Source: Aromatoleum tolulyticum
GTDB taxonomy: Bacteria; Pseudomonadota; Gammaproteobacteria; Burkholderiales; Rhodocyclaceae
Reading direction: 5' to 3'
NCBI RefSeq assembly: GCF_900156155.1
Contig: NZ_FTMD01000003.1
Span: 248,001-312,000 of the forward strand
Length of the DNA: 64,000 nucleotides
This document shows, piece after piece, positions 47,493 through 57,706 of this stretch (position 1 is the first letter of the stretch; each line of letters opens with the position of its first letter). The translations under genes and the position numbers were made by a program. The notes beneath the pieces were generated by a model. It was not told the origin of the DNA and did no database searches. It saw only the letters and a program-made list of their open reading frames with translations.

Positions 47493-48122
47493 ATGAAACT
47501 CAGCAGCCAAAGCTTCGCCGACGGTGCGCGCATCCCCGGCGAATTCTCGTTCTGCATTCCTGCCGCCGAGGGGCACGTATGCTTGGGCGGCAATCGCAAT
47601 CCGCATCTGGCATGGAGCGGCGTGCCGGCGGGAACGCAGTCCTTCGTGCTGATCTGCCACGACCCGGACGTGCCGAGCAAGGGCGACGACGTCAACCAGG
47701 AAGGCCGCGTCGTGCCCGCGAGCCTGCCGCGCGTGGATTTCTTCCACTGGGTCGTCATCGACCTGCCTGCGGACCTGCGGGAAATCGCGGCCGGCAGCTT
47801 TTCGGATGGCGTCACTCCCGGCGGGAAGAACGGACCGGAAGGGCCGCTCGGCTCGCGTCAGGGCATCAACGATTACACGGCGTGGTTTGCCGGCGATAAA
47901 ACGATGCGCGGGAACTACCACGGCTACGACGGCCCCTGCCCGCCGTGGAACGACGAACTCGTGCACCGCTACGTGTTCACGCTGTACGCGCTGGACAAGG
48001 AATGCTGCTGCCTCGATGGCCAATTCAGCGGGGTCCAGGTGCGCAACACGATCGCGGGCCACGTGCTCGCCGAAGCGAAACTCACCGGCACCTGCACGCT
48101 GAATCCGTCGCTGCTCGGCTGA
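47493..48122 (+). CDS. YbhB/YbcL-family (PEBP) protein
   Basis: 209 residues. HLAWSGVPAGTQSFVLICHDPDVPSKG, FFHWVVIDLPAD and GYDGPCPPWNDELVHRYVFTLYALD identify the phosphatidylethanolamine-binding-protein-like family. Bacterial members have no settled role. No signal peptide, so cytoplasmic. AAGGAG precedes the ATG. Confidence 0.9.
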   Translation: MKLSSQSFADGARIPGEFSFCIPAAEGHVCLGGNRNPHLAWSGVPAGTQSFVLICHDPDVPSKGDDVNQEGRVVPASLPRVDFFHWVVIDLPADLREIAAGSFSDGVTPGGKNGPEGPLGSRQGINDYTAWFAGDKTMRGNYHGYDGPCPPWNDELVHRYVFTLYALDKECCCLDGQFSGVQVRNTIAGHVLAEAKLTGTCTLNPSLLG

Positions 48123-48156
48123 AATTCCCGCCGGAGACGGGCGCCGGCCGGCACCC

Positions 48157-49902
48157 TCAGTATCCGGCGGCAGCGCCTTCGCGACGCGGGTCGGCCGCAC
48201 CGACCCAGTCCCGGCCGCGCCTGACGATCACACTCAACCCGCTGGTCAGGTCGCGCATCACGGTTTCGTGGCCGAAGGCGGCGAGGCCCGCCGCCAGTTG
48301 CCGTGCGTCGGCGCGGTCCTCGATCTCGGTGGGGCCATTGCGGCTGCCGACGTGCGGGCGCGCGAGCAAGGCGTCGGGCGCCATGTTCCAGTCGAGCAGG
48401 CCGACGAGGTTTTCCGCGACATAGTTGATGATCTGGCTGCCGCCCGGCGAGCCCGTCACGGCATGGAGTTTGCCGCCGGCGTCGAACACGAGCGTGGGCG
48501 ACATAGAACTGCGGGGGCGCTTGCCCGGGCCGACGCGGTTCGGGTGCGGGCCGCGCTCGTCGGCGGGCACGAAGGAAAAGTCGGTGAGCTGGTTGTTGAG
48601 CAGGAAGCCCCGCACCATGCGCCGGCTGCCGAAGGCATCCTCGATCGAGGCGGTCAGGGAAACGGCGTTGCCTGCGGCATCGACGACCGAGATATGGGAG
48701 GTCGCGGGTTGCTCGACGTTCACCGCCTGCGGCGCTGCCGCCTCGCCCGGAGTGCCGGGCCGGGCCCGGTCGAGACTGTCGTCGAGCCGGATCTGTTGTG
48801 CGCGACCGACGAGATATTCCCGCGCGAGCAGCCGCGCCGGCGCGACCGGCATCGCGGCGGGGTCGCCGTACCAGGCATCGCGATCGGCGAACGCGAGCCG
48901 CCCTGCCTCGCTGAACAGGTGGGCCGCGAACGCCGAGTCGGGCGGGATGTCGGCGAGGCGGAAACGTTCGAGCATGCCGAGCATGGCCAGCACGGTGGCT
49001 GCACCCGAACTGGGCGGGGGCATGCCGCAGACGCGGTAGGCGCGGTACCTGCCGCACAACGGAGCACGCTCGACCGCGCGGTAGGCGGAGAGATCCTCGA
49101 GCGAGAGCGCCCCAGGGTTCGGACCGGAAGCGACTGCGTCGACGATGTCCCGCGCGATCGACCCTGCGTAGAAGGCATCGGCGCCCTGCTCCGCCACGGT
49201 GCGCATGACCTCGGCGAGCTGGGGATTGCGCAGCGTGGAGCCCTCCGCCAGCGGTCGCCCGTCAGCGTCGAAGAAGAGCTGCCGCGCGGACGGATCGTGC
49301 GCCAGGAAGCGGTCCTGTGCGATCAGTCTGTGCAGGCGTGGCGAGACTGCGAAGCCGTCAGCGGCGAGGCCGATCGCAGGCTGGAACAGGCGCGGCCAGG
49401 GCAGCCGGCCGTGACGGGCATGGACTTCGGCAAACATGCGCAGCAGCCCCGGCACGCCGACCGAACGCCCGCCCACGACGGCGTCGTAGAAGGCCATCTT
49501 GTCCCCTTGCGGCGTGAGGAAGAGACGCTCATCCACGGCTCGGGGTGCGGTTTCGCGCCCGTCCCACGCGCTCGTCCTGCCTTTTCGCGCGTCATGGTGG
49601 ACGAGGAATCCGCCTCCTCCGATGCCGGAGGACTGCGGCTCGACGACGTTGAGCACCAGCGCGGCGGCGATCGCGGCATCGACCGCGCTGCCGCCGTCGC
49701 GCAGCACACCCACGGCGGCATCGCTCGCATGCGGGTTCGCGGTAACGGCCATCGCCCGCGGCGCGACGACGGCCGGCTTCGCGCGAAACCCGGACGCGGC
49801 TTCGGGCTGTGCGGGAATCTGTCCGAAGACGGGCCCGGGCGCAGGCAGGATCGTCAGGCCCAGGGTCAGGAGCGCCGCCAGCAGCGTTCGCGATGCGTTC
49901 AT
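48157..49902 (-). CDS. ggt: Gamma-glutamyltransferase
   Basis: 581 residues. Signal peptide (about 1-28, LLAALLTLGLTILPAPGPVFG), then N-terminal nucleophile hydrolase precursor; autoprocessing before Thr401 (QPATSHISVVD). Conserved GIGGGGFLVHHDA and SPTLV downstream. Periplasmic; hydrolyses glutathione and transfers the gamma-glutamyl group. ATG 49902 is the first start giving a signal peptide. Downstream of the PFK gene on the same strand. Confidence 0.95.
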   Translation of the reverse strand: MNASRTLLAALLTLGLTILPAPGPVFGQIPAQPEAASGFRAKPAVVAPRAMAVTANPHASDAAVGVLRDGGSAVDAAIAAALVLNVVEPQSSGIGGGGFLVHHDARKGRTSAWDGRETAPRAVDERLFLTPQGDKMAFYDAVVGGRSVGVPGLLRMFAEVHARHGRLPWPRLFQPAIGLAADGFAVSPRLHRLIAQDRFLAHDPSARQLFFDADGRPLAEGSTLRNPQLAEVMRTVAEQGADAFYAGSIARDIVDAVASGPNPGALSLEDLSAYRAVERAPLCGRYRAYRVCGMPPPSSGAATVLAMLGMLERFRLADIPPDSAFAAHLFSEAGRLAFADRDAWYGDPAAMPVAPARLLAREYLVGRAQQIRLDDSLDRARPGTPGEAAAPQAVNVEQPATSHISVVDAAGNAVSLTASIEDAFGSRRMVRGFLLNNQLTDFSFVPADERGPHPNRVGPGKRPRSSMSPTLVFDAGGKLHAVTGSPGGSQIINYVAENLVGLLDWNMAPDALLARPHVGSRNGPTEIEDRADARQLAAGLAAFGHETVMRDLTSGLSVIVRRGRDWVGAADPRREGAAAGY

Positions 49903-49996
49903 ATCCCCTCCGAGTTCCGCATGCCGGCGGGTTGGCACGTCGCAACGATACCCGCGGCCGACGCCTGGCGGGCCACGCGGAGTGTATCGCGACGTT

Positions 49997-51253
49997 TCAG
50001 GGGATGTAGGCGGCGAGCTGCCGCGGGACCGAGGAAAGGCGCGGACGCCGGTAGTCCGGAACGCCCGCGGCGAACGCGGGATACACCTCGCCCTCGATGA
50101 GGGGGCGCAGGTAGCGCTTTGCCGCGTCGGTGACGTGGAGCCCGTCGGCACGGATGAAATGGGCGGGAACCCGGCGTTCGAGGTTGGCGATCGCGGCCAC
50201 GTCCGGGAACACGATATCCCAGCGATAGGGGTCGTCGGACAGGCGCCGGATCGCCGGCATGACGCAGTCGCGCCCGGCGATGGCAGCTTCGACGGCGGCG
50301 CGCCCGACGGCACACGCCTGGGCGTGATCGACGGCGGAAACGAGATGCCCCGCCGCGCGCTGCAAATAGTCGGGAATGGCCCAGTGGTGCTTGTGGCCGA
50401 GACGCGCGTGAATCAGTCGCGCGATGCACTGGCCGGCGCCGCCGAGCTGCACGTGTCCCTTGCGGTCGTGATCCTGTTCCATCACGAGCGTGCCGTCGGC
50501 ACGACGGATCCCCTCCGAGACGGTCACGGCGCAGTAGCCGAGGCGCTTCACGGTGGCGTCGACGGCGGCGAGGAAGGCGTCTTCGTCGAACGGGGCCTCC
50601 GGCATCAGGATGATGTGGGGCGGGTCGTCCGCCGTGCGCGCGGCGAGCGCACTTGCCGCAGCGATCCAGCCGGCGTTGCGCCCCATCACCTCGAGCACGA
50701 AGACGCGCCCGGCGCTGCTCGCCATCGATGCGATGTCGATCCCGGCTTCCAGCATCGACACCGCCGCATATTTGGCGGCCGAGCCGAACCCCGGCGAGCA
50801 GTCGGTGCCTTCGAGGTCGTTGTCGACCGTCTTGGGCACGCCCACGCACACCAGCGGATAGCCCCGCGCGCGGGCCGCGGCGGAGATCTTGGCGACGGTA
50901 TCCATCGAGCCGTTGCCGCCGTTGTAGAGGAAATGGCCGATGTCGTGCGCGGCGAAGACCGCGAACAGGCGGTCATATTGGGCAGGGTTCCGGTCGGGCG
51001 GATCGAGATCGAAGCGGCACGAGCCGAAGGCTCCGCCCGGTATGTGCGAGAGAGCACCCAGATCGTCCGCGCCAAGCGCCGTCGTGTCGATCAGATCCTC
51101 GTCAAGTGCGCCGAGAATGCCGTGGCGTGCGGCGAACACCGTCCCGATGGCGTCGTCACGTTCGCGGGCCGCGGCGATGACCGCCGCAGCGGTGGCGTTG
51201 ATGACCGCGGTGACGCCCCCCGACTGCGCATAGAGTAGATTGGTCCTGGCCAT
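49997..51253 (-). CDS. 6-phosphofructokinase, PPi-type clade with ATP-type glycine
   Basis: 418 residues, longer than ATP-PfkA. Begins NLLYAQSGGVTAVINAT and carries PKTVDNDL with Lys141 in the place that is Gly in ATP enzymes, a mark of the PPi-dependent clade. The donor-site loop reads GGNGSMDT (112-119), whereas PPi relatives recalled from memory read GGND. Gly115 is the ATP-type residue. So phosphoryl donor is uncertain. Acts in glycolysis and, if PPi-linked, reversibly. Last before ggt, with adk upstream, separated by a terminator. Confidence 0.85.
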   Translation of the reverse strand: MARTNLLYAQSGGVTAVINATAAAVIAAARERDDAIGTVFAARHGILGALDEDLIDTTALGADDLGALSHIPGGAFGSCRFDLDPPDRNPAQYDRLFAVFAAHDIGHFLYNGGNGSMDTVAKISAAARARGYPLVCVGVPKTVDNDLEGTDCSPGFGSAAKYAAVSMLEAGIDIASMASSAGRVFVLEVMGRNAGWIAAASALAARTADDPPHIILMPEAPFDEDAFLAAVDATVKRLGYCAVTVSEGIRRADGTLVMEQDHDRKGHVQLGGAGQCIARLIHARLGHKHHWAIPDYLQRAAGHLVSAVDHAQACAVGRAAVEAAIAGRDCVMPAIRRLSDDPYRWDIVFPDVAAIANLERRVPAHFIRADGLHVTDAAKRYLRPLIEGEVYPAFAAGVPDYRRPRLSSVPRQLAAYIP

Positions 51254-51270
51254 CGCGCTCTCGTGTGATG

Positions 51271-51318
51271 CAAAAGAAAACGCGGCGAGAAACGGGATGG
51301 CTCCCGCCGCTCGCCGCG
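51271..51318 (-). terminator. Terminator of adk
   Basis: Stem CGCGGCGAG (51281-51289) with CTCGCCGCG (51310-51318), then TTTTCTTTTG on the minus strand. It separates adk from the PFK gene. Confidence 0.88.
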
Positions 51319-51338
51319 TATGTACCGGAGACGCCCGC

Positions 51339-52837
<1,499 letters not shown>

Positions 52838-52839
52838 GC

Positions 52840-53031
52840 TCAGCGGCGCAGCGCGTCGACTTCTTCGGCGGGCAGCTGGCGGGCCTCTTCCTCGAGCATC
52901 ACCGGGATGCCGTCGCGAATCGGGAACGCGAGACGGTCGGCCTTGCAGACTAGTTCCTGCTTGTCCTTGACGAAGTCGAGGGGACCCTTGCAGACGGGGC
53001 ACACGAGGATTTCAAGCAGTCTGGCGTCCAT
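52840..53031 (-). CDS. Trm112-family small zinc-binding-type protein
   Basis: 63 residues. [16 protein letters not shown] and a second, single Cys ([13 protein letters not shown]) match the Trm112/YcaR family placed between lpxK and kdsB in many Proteobacteria. Only three cysteines are visible, so the metal site may be incomplete. Overlaps lpxK by 20 bases. Confidence 0.9.
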   Translation of the reverse strand: MDARLLEILVCPVCKGPLDFVKDKQELVCKADRLAFPIRDGIPVMLEEEARQLPAEEVDALRR

Positions 53032-54025
53032 GCGACAGTTTCTCCAGGATATGTTCGGCCGCGCCCGCCGGGATCTGTGCCCTGACCGGGAATTCCCAAG
53101 TGTCGGCAGGCGCGAAAGCCGAACATTTTACCGCATCCTTGCTGGTCAGGACTTTCGCCTCGCCGGGCGCGAAAGCGAGGTCGGCGGCGGTGAACGGATG
53201 ATGGTCGGGAAAGGGATGAGGTACGACGTCCAGCCCCATCGCGCGCAGCTGATCGAAGAATCGCTCGGGGCGGCCGATGCCGGCGACCGCATGCACGCGG
53301 CGCCCCTGAAATGCAGCGGACCGGCATTGTTTCGCGCCATCGTGCAGGGCAATGAAGGTATCGCCTTCGAGCCGCATCGGAAACACCGGCGTGTCGCCGA
53401 GCGCCTGCTTCAGGCCGGCCGAGAACGGGCCGTGCGCGATCACGAGGTCGACTTCGCGCAGCCGGGAAAGCGGTTCGCGCAGCGGCCCGGCGGGCAGCAG
53501 CCAGCCGTTGCCGAGCGTGCGTTCATCCACGACCACGAGCTCGATGTCGCGTGCGAGGCGGTAGTGCTGCAGCCCGTCGTCGGACACGATGACGTTGCAC
53601 GTGGGGTGTTCGGCGAGCAGCGCGCGCGCGGCGGCCGGGCGGTCCGCCCCGACGGCGACGGGACAGCCGGTGAGGCGCGCGAGGAGGACGGGCTCGTCGC
53701 CGTACAGAGAAGGATCGCCGCCTGCGGGGACGACGGCAACTCCGTCGACATGGCCGCCATAGCCGCGGCTGACCACGCCGGGCACCCAGCCTGCAGCGCG
53801 CAATTCGCGCACGAGCCAATCGACGACCGGCGTCTTGCCGCTCCCGCCAACGGCGATGTTGCCGACGACGATGACAGGAACGGGAAGGCGTTCGACGCGC
53901 CGCGGGTCACTGCGGTAACGGCTGCGCCGCGCCGCGGCGAGCGCTCCGAACAGCGCCGACAGGGGGCCCAGCAGGAACGCAACCGGCGACCGGCGTTGCC
54001 ACCAGCCCGGACTGCTGCGCGCCAT
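53012..54025 (-). CDS. lpxK: Tetraacyldisaccharide 4'-kinase
   Basis: 337 residues. Phosphorylates the lipid A disaccharide precursor at the 4' position. N-terminal hydrophobic membrane-binding helix, then Walker A GGSGKTP (about 60-66), VSRGYGG, and [19 protein letters not shown]. It overlaps the Trm112 gene. Confidence 0.96.
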   Translation of the reverse strand: MARSSPGWWQRRSPVAFLLGPLSALFGALAAARRSRYRSDPRRVERLPVPVIVVGNIAVGGSGKTPVVDWLVRELRAAGWVPGVVSRGYGGHVDGVAVVPAGGDPSLYGDEPVLLARLTGCPVAVGADRPAAARALLAEHPTCNVIVSDDGLQHYRLARDIELVVVDERTLGNGWLLPAGPLREPLSRLREVDLVIAHGPFSAGLKQALGDTPVFPMRLEGDTFIALHDGAKQCRSAAFQGRRVHAVAGIGRPERFFDQLRAMGLDVVPHPFPDHHPFTAADLAFAPGEAKVLTSKDAVKCSAFAPADTWEFPVRAQIPAGAAEHILEKLSHGRQTA

Positions 54026-54084
54026 GGATCAGCTGCGCTGCAGCTGCGACTGCGGCGTCGACGACGCCCCGGCGGCAAAACGGC

Positions 54085-54504
54085 TCACGGGGCGGACTGG
54101 GTGGCGAAGGTGATGTGCGGCAGACCCGCACGCTGCGCCGCCTGCATCACGTCGATGACGCTCTGGTGGGCGGCCTTGGCGTCGGCCGTGATGACGACGA
54201 CCGGGTCCGTACCGCCCGCGGGAACGGCGCGACCGAGCGCCGCAGCGATCGCGTTGATGTTCCTGTCGCCGACCGGCTGGCGGTTGACCAGCACGTCGCC
54301 GGCCGCGTTTACCGCGACGACGATCTCGTTCGGCGTCACTTCCGCCGCCTTCGTGTCGGCCGTGGGCAGATTGATCTCCAGCCCCGACACCTTCGAATAA
54401 GTCGTCGTCAGGACGAGGAAGATGATGAGTACCAGCAGGACATCGATCAGGGGGATCAGGTTGATGTCCGGGGCTTCGTGCTTGCGTCCGCGCTGGAAGT
54501 TCAT
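54085..54504 (-). CDS. exbD: ExbD/TolR-family biopolymer transporter
   Basis: 139 residues. One N-terminal helix (INLIPLIDVLLVLIIFLVL) with the proton-relevant Asp, then a periplasmic domain. ATG 54504 is preferred to ATG 54510 because GCGGGA lies 6 bases from it. Works with ExbB to energise TonB. Follows exbB by 12 bases. Confidence 0.92.
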   Translation of the reverse strand: MNFQRGRKHEAPDINLIPLIDVLLVLIIFLVLTTTYSKVSGLEINLPTADTKAAEVTPNEIVVAVNAAGDVLVNRQPVGDRNINAIAAALGRAVPAGGTDPVVVITADAKAAHQSVIDVMQAAQRAGLPHITFATQSAP

Positions 54505-54516
54505 GCGCATTCCCGC

Positions 54517-55125
54517 TCAGGGACGACGGTCGCCGTGCACGACCTCGACCAGCTTGATCGCCTGCTGCTCCATGTCGACGACGAAGCCATCGACGACCGC
54601 GCGGTAGTGGCGCCAGAAGATGATCGAGGGGATCGCGATGATCAGACCCAGGCCCGTGGCATAAAGGGCCGTCGAGATGCCCTGTGCGAGCTGCTGCGGG
54701 TTGGTCGTGGCCCCGCCCTGGGCGGCGAAGATGTCGATCATGCCGACGATGGTGCCGAACAGGCCCATCAGCGGGGCGATCGACGCGATGGTGCCGAGCG
54801 CGTTGAGGAAACGCTCGAGTTCGTGCGCGACGGCGCGACCGGTTTCCTCGATCGCCTCCTTCATGACTTCGCGCGAACTGCTGACGTTGCGCAGGCCCGC
54901 GGCGAGCACGCGCCCGAGCGGCGAATGGGCGGCGACGCGGCTGGCCATCTCGGACGTGGCGCCCTTCTGGCGCAGGTCGGCAAGTACCTTGTCGAGCAGC
55001 CCCTCGGGCACGATGCGCGAGCGACGCAGGGTCACGCCGCGTTCGATGATGAGGGCGACGGCAACGATGGATACCAGCAGGAGGGGCCAGACGGGCCAGC
55101 CCGCGGACTGGATGAGCGCGAACAC
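54517..55125 (-). CDS. exbB: ExbB/TolQ/MotA-family proton channel
   Basis: 202 residues. Three helices; LNALGTIASIAPLMGLFGTIVGMIDIF and TALYATGLGLIIAIPSIIFWR are MotA/ExbB signatures. Starts with GTG 55125 after GGAG. Probably co-transcribed with exbD, lpxK, the Trm112-like gene and kdsB. A TonB-type gene lies far off at 5914. Confidence 0.93.
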   Translation of the reverse strand: MFALIQSAGWPVWPLLLVSIVAVALIIERGVTLRRSRIVPEGLLDKVLADLRQKGATSEMASRVAAHSPLGRVLAAGLRNVSSSREVMKEAIEETGRAVAHELERFLNALGTIASIAPLMGLFGTIVGMIDIFAAQGGATTNPQQLAQGISTALYATGLGLIIAIPSIIFWRHYRAVVDGFVVDMEQQAIKLVEVVHGDRRP

Positions 55126-55429
55126 GCAGGAACTCCGGAGCTCGAAAAAAGAAGAACTCTAACCCCCGGCCGCGAACACGGCAAGGGCGCAACCCTTTGT
55201 CATGGGGGCGGCAAGAATCCACAAAACCTGTGGATAAGTTTGTGGATTCTTCGCGAATTAGTCGCCAAATAGCTGGCGCAACAAGTGTTTTCTTACTTCG
55301 CTGAAAAATTAAGCAACAATTTTTTCGTTTAAAAACAGCAACTTGAAAATATCCTTAAATACTTCAGGGGTTCGTATATACACCATTGACAGAACGGGCG
55401 CCTTGTGGATTCCGCTACAATCCCGGCCC
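55126..55429. other. exbB / xseA divergent region with AT-rich tract
   Basis: 304 bases. It holds the palindrome with a DnaA box (55214-55250) and, at 55262-55380, a tract far richer in A and T than the surrounding DNA. A TTGACA (55386-55391) and TACAAT (55416-55421) are 24 bases apart and too distant for one promoter, and the second leaves only 8 bases before the xseA ATG. Confidence 0.5.
55214..55250. repeat. 12-bp inverted repeat around a perfect DnaA box
   Basis: AGAATCCACAAA (55214-55225) and TTTGTGGATTCT (55239-55250) are perfect inverted repeats. The 13-base centre contains TGTGGATAA (55229-55237), the reverse complement of the DnaA box TTATCCACA. The arms themselves contain TGTGGATT, a near DnaA box. 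Confidence 0.7.
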
Positions 55430-56806
55430 ATGCAAAACACGGTATCCCTCCCCTTCGGCGGCGCCGACGACACGAACGGTGGCAGCCGGACGATCAGCGT
55501 TTCCGCGCTCAACCGGGTGGCGCGCGAGACGCTCGAGGCGCGCTTCCCGCTGCTGTGGGTAAGCGGCGAGATTTCCAACCTGACGCGGGCGCCATCTGGC
55601 CACCTGTATTTCACGCTGAAGGACGCCCAGGCGCAGGTTCGCTGCACGATGTGGCGCAATCGCGCCCAGTTGCTGCCGTTCCGCCCCGAGAACGGGATGC
55701 GGGTGGACGCCCGTTCGGTCGTGACGCTGTACGAGGCACGCGGCGATTTCCAGCTCAGTGTCGAGGCCTTGCGCCAGACCGGACAGGGGAACCTGTTCGA
55801 GGCCTTCCTGCACCTCAAGGAGAAGCTCGCGGCGGAAGGGCTGTTCGATCCGGCCGCGAAGCGGGAACTGCCGCCCTACCCGCGCCGCATCGGCGTCGTG
55901 ACTTCGTCCGCGGCCGCGGCATGGAAGGACGTGCTGGCGGCGTTGCAGCGGCGTGCGCCGCACCTGGAGGTCGTCCTCTACCCGTCGCCGGTGCAGGGCG
56001 CGGACGCCGGCGCAAGGCTCGCGGAAGCCGTGCGCACGGCGGATGCACGTGCTGCGGAGGACGGCATCGACCTGCTGCTCGTGGTGCGCGGGGGCGGCAG
56101 CATCGAGGATTTGTGGGCCTTCAACGACGAGGCGCTGGCGCGCGCGATCCGCGCGTGCACGGTGCCGGTGGTGAGCGGGGTGGGCCACGAGACCGATTTC
56201 ACGATCGCCGACTTCGCCGCCGACGTGCGCGCCGCGACGCCCACCGGCGCAGCCGAACTGGCGAGCGCGGGCTACCACGCCGCGCGTGCCCGCGTCGGTG
56301 AAATAGAACGATCCCTGTCGGCCGGAATGGAGCGGCGTCTGCACGGGCTGGCGCAGCGGCTGGACCGGGCGGCGTTGCGGCTGGTGCATCCGCGCGAGCG
56401 GCTGGGGCTGGCGCGCGAACGCAGCGAACGGCTCGCAGCCCGCCTGGGCGCGGCGATGACGCGCCGCCTCGAGCGCCTCGAAGGTGCACGGCGGGTCCTG
56501 GAACTGCGCCTCGTCGCACGCAAGCCCGACCTGCGCCGGGAGATGGAACGCTGCGTCCGCGCGGCACAGCGGCTGGGGGCAGCGGGCGAGCAACTGGTGC
56601 AGCGCCGCGCGGAGCGGATCGCCGCACTGGCGACCCACCTGCAGCACCTGGCGCCGCAGGCGGTACTGGCGCGCGGCTACAGCATCACGCGCGATGCCGA
56701 CGGCCGCATCCTGCGCGCCGCCGACGAGACGACGGCAGGCGAGGAAATTTCGGTGGAACTCGCAATCGGGCGCCTGCGTGCTATCGTGAATAGCACGGAA
56801 GCATGA
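55430..56806 (+). CDS. xseA: Exodeoxyribonuclease VII large subunit
   Basis: 458 residues. N-terminal OB-fold (SVSALNRVARETLEARFPLLWVSGE), catalytic region with IGVVTSSAAAAWKDVL and VVRGGGSIEDLWAFNDE, HETDFTIADFAAD, then a long helical coiled-coil and the C-terminal LARGYSITRD. Degrades single-stranded DNA with XseB, which is not adjacent. ATG 55430 begins the domain. Confidence 0.96.
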   Translation: MQNTVSLPFGGADDTNGGSRTISVSALNRVARETLEARFPLLWVSGEISNLTRAPSGHLYFTLKDAQAQVRCTMWRNRAQLLPFRPENGMRVDARSVVTLYEARGDFQLSVEALRQTGQGNLFEAFLHLKEKLAAEGLFDPAAKRELPPYPRRIGVVTSSAAAAWKDVLAALQRRAPHLEVVLYPSPVQGADAGARLAEAVRTADARAAEDGIDLLLVVRGGGSIEDLWAFNDEALARAIRACTVPVVSGVGHETDFTIADFAADVRAATPTGAAELASAGYHAARARVGEIERSLSAGMERRLHGLAQRLDRAALRLVHPRERLGLARERSERLAARLGAAMTRRLERLEGARRVLELRLVARKPDLRREMERCVRAAQRLGAAGEQLVQRRAERIAALATHLQHLAPQAVLARGYSITRDADGRILRAADETTAGEEISVELAIGRLRAIVNSTEA

Positions 56807-56865
56807 GGGGCGCGCGTGCGCGTGCCACGAGATCTCCCCGCGGACAGGCTGCACGGCCCGCAGGA

Positions 56866-56895
56866 TTGCCAGCGGGGTCAAATCCCGACTAGAAT
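56866..56895 (+). promoter_or_regulatory. sodB promoter
   Basis: -35 TTGCCA (56866-56871), 18-base spacer, -10 TAGAAT (56890-56895), giving a leader of about 44 nt to ATG 56946 with AAGGAG at good spacing. Confidence 0.65.
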
Positions 56896-56945
56896 AGTCA
56901 GGCTTTAACCCCGACAACCCTGAAACAAAACAGGAAGGAGAACAA

Positions 56946-57533
56946 ATGGAACATACCCTGCCCCCCCTGCCCTACGCCAAGGACGCCCTGGCTCCGCACA
57001 TCTCGGCCGAGACCATGGAGTTCCACTACGGCAAGCACCACCAGGCCTATGTGACCAACCTGAACAACCTGATCAAGGGTACCGAATACGAGAACCTCGA
57101 CCTCGAGGCGATCATCAAGAAGGCCCCTGCCGGCGGCGTGTACAACAACTCCGCGCAGGTGTGGAACCACACCTTCTTCTGGAACGGCATGAAGCCGAAC
57201 GGCGGCGGCGAGCCGACCGGTGCGCTGGCCGACGCGATCAAGGCCAAGTGGGGCAGCTTCGAGGACTTCAAGAAGGCCTTCACGACCTCGGCCGTGGGCA
57301 ACTTCGGTTCGGGCTGGACCTGGCTGGTGAAGAAGGCCGACGGCAGCGTCGACATCGTCAACATGGGCGCCGCCGGCACCCCGCTGACGACCGGCGACAA
57401 GGCCCTGCTCTGTATCGACGTGTGGGAACACGCCTACTACATCGACTATCGCAATCGTCGCCCGGACTTCGTCGCGACCTTCCTGAACAGCCTCGCCAAC
57501 TGGGACTTCGCCGCGAAGAACTTCGCCGCCTGA
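56946..57533 (+). CDS. sodB: Iron superoxide dismutase
   Basis: 195 residues. Converts superoxide to O2 and H2O2. Metal ligands His27 (EFHYGKHH), His75 (WNHTFFW), Asp158 and His162 ([11 protein letters not shown]). Length and the C-terminal [11 protein letters not shown] agree with Fe-type SodB; metal choice cannot be proved from sequence. Monocistronic, with its own promoter and terminator. Confidence 0.96.
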   Translation: MEHTLPPLPYAKDALAPHISAETMEFHYGKHHQAYVTNLNNLIKGTEYENLDLEAIIKKAPAGGVYNNSAQVWNHTFFWNGMKPNGGGEPTGALADAIKAKWGSFEDFKKAFTTSAVGNFGSGWTWLVKKADGSVDIVNMGAAGTPLTTGDKALLCIDVWEHAYYIDYRNRRPDFVATFLNSLANWDFAAKNFAA

Positions 57534-57572
57534 TCCCCGTGCGACATCTGCCGGCCTCCCCGGAGGCCGGCC

Positions 57573-57613
57573 GCGAGGCCTCCCCCTGCGGTGCAGGGCG
57601 GAGGCCTCGCCGT
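57573..57613 (+). terminator. sodB terminator hairpin
   Basis: An 11-bp stem (57573-57583 with 57600-57610) extended by an inner 6-bp stem around GGT, making a near-continuous 17-bp hairpin with one bulged C, followed by CGTTTC. A second GC hairpin (57550-57571) lies just before it. The U-run is short. Confidence 0.7.
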
Positions 57614-57632
57614 TTCTGAATATACATTTCAG

Positions 57633-57673
57633 TTTTTCTTGGTTCTGGTTCCAAGCGCGCAACGGTAGATTTT
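57633..57673 (+). promoter_or_regulatory. sbp promoter, sharing an element with the ABC-transporter promoter
   Basis: TTTTTCTTGGTTC (57633-57645), 20 other bases, then TAGATTTT (57666-57673). The same two blocks at the same 33-base distance occur at 59587-59627. This suggests one shared sulfur regulator, such as CysB or Cbl (inference). Confidence 0.55.
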
Positions 57674-57706
57674 CTCCATTGAATTCCATTCAAGGGAGAA
57701 AACACC

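Noticed and set aside
46328-47815. Long minus-strand frame opposite murJ
   Set aside because: Gln/Arg-rich shadow of murJ with no domain.
55214-55380. Chromosomal origin of replication
   Set aside because: One perfect DnaA box and no dnaA or dnaN nearby. Kept as a finding, but not annotated as an origin.
55386-55421. TTGACA plus TACAAT as the xseA promoter
   Set aside because: The spacer is 24 bases, too long for a sigma-70 promoter, and the start would fall almost on the ATG.
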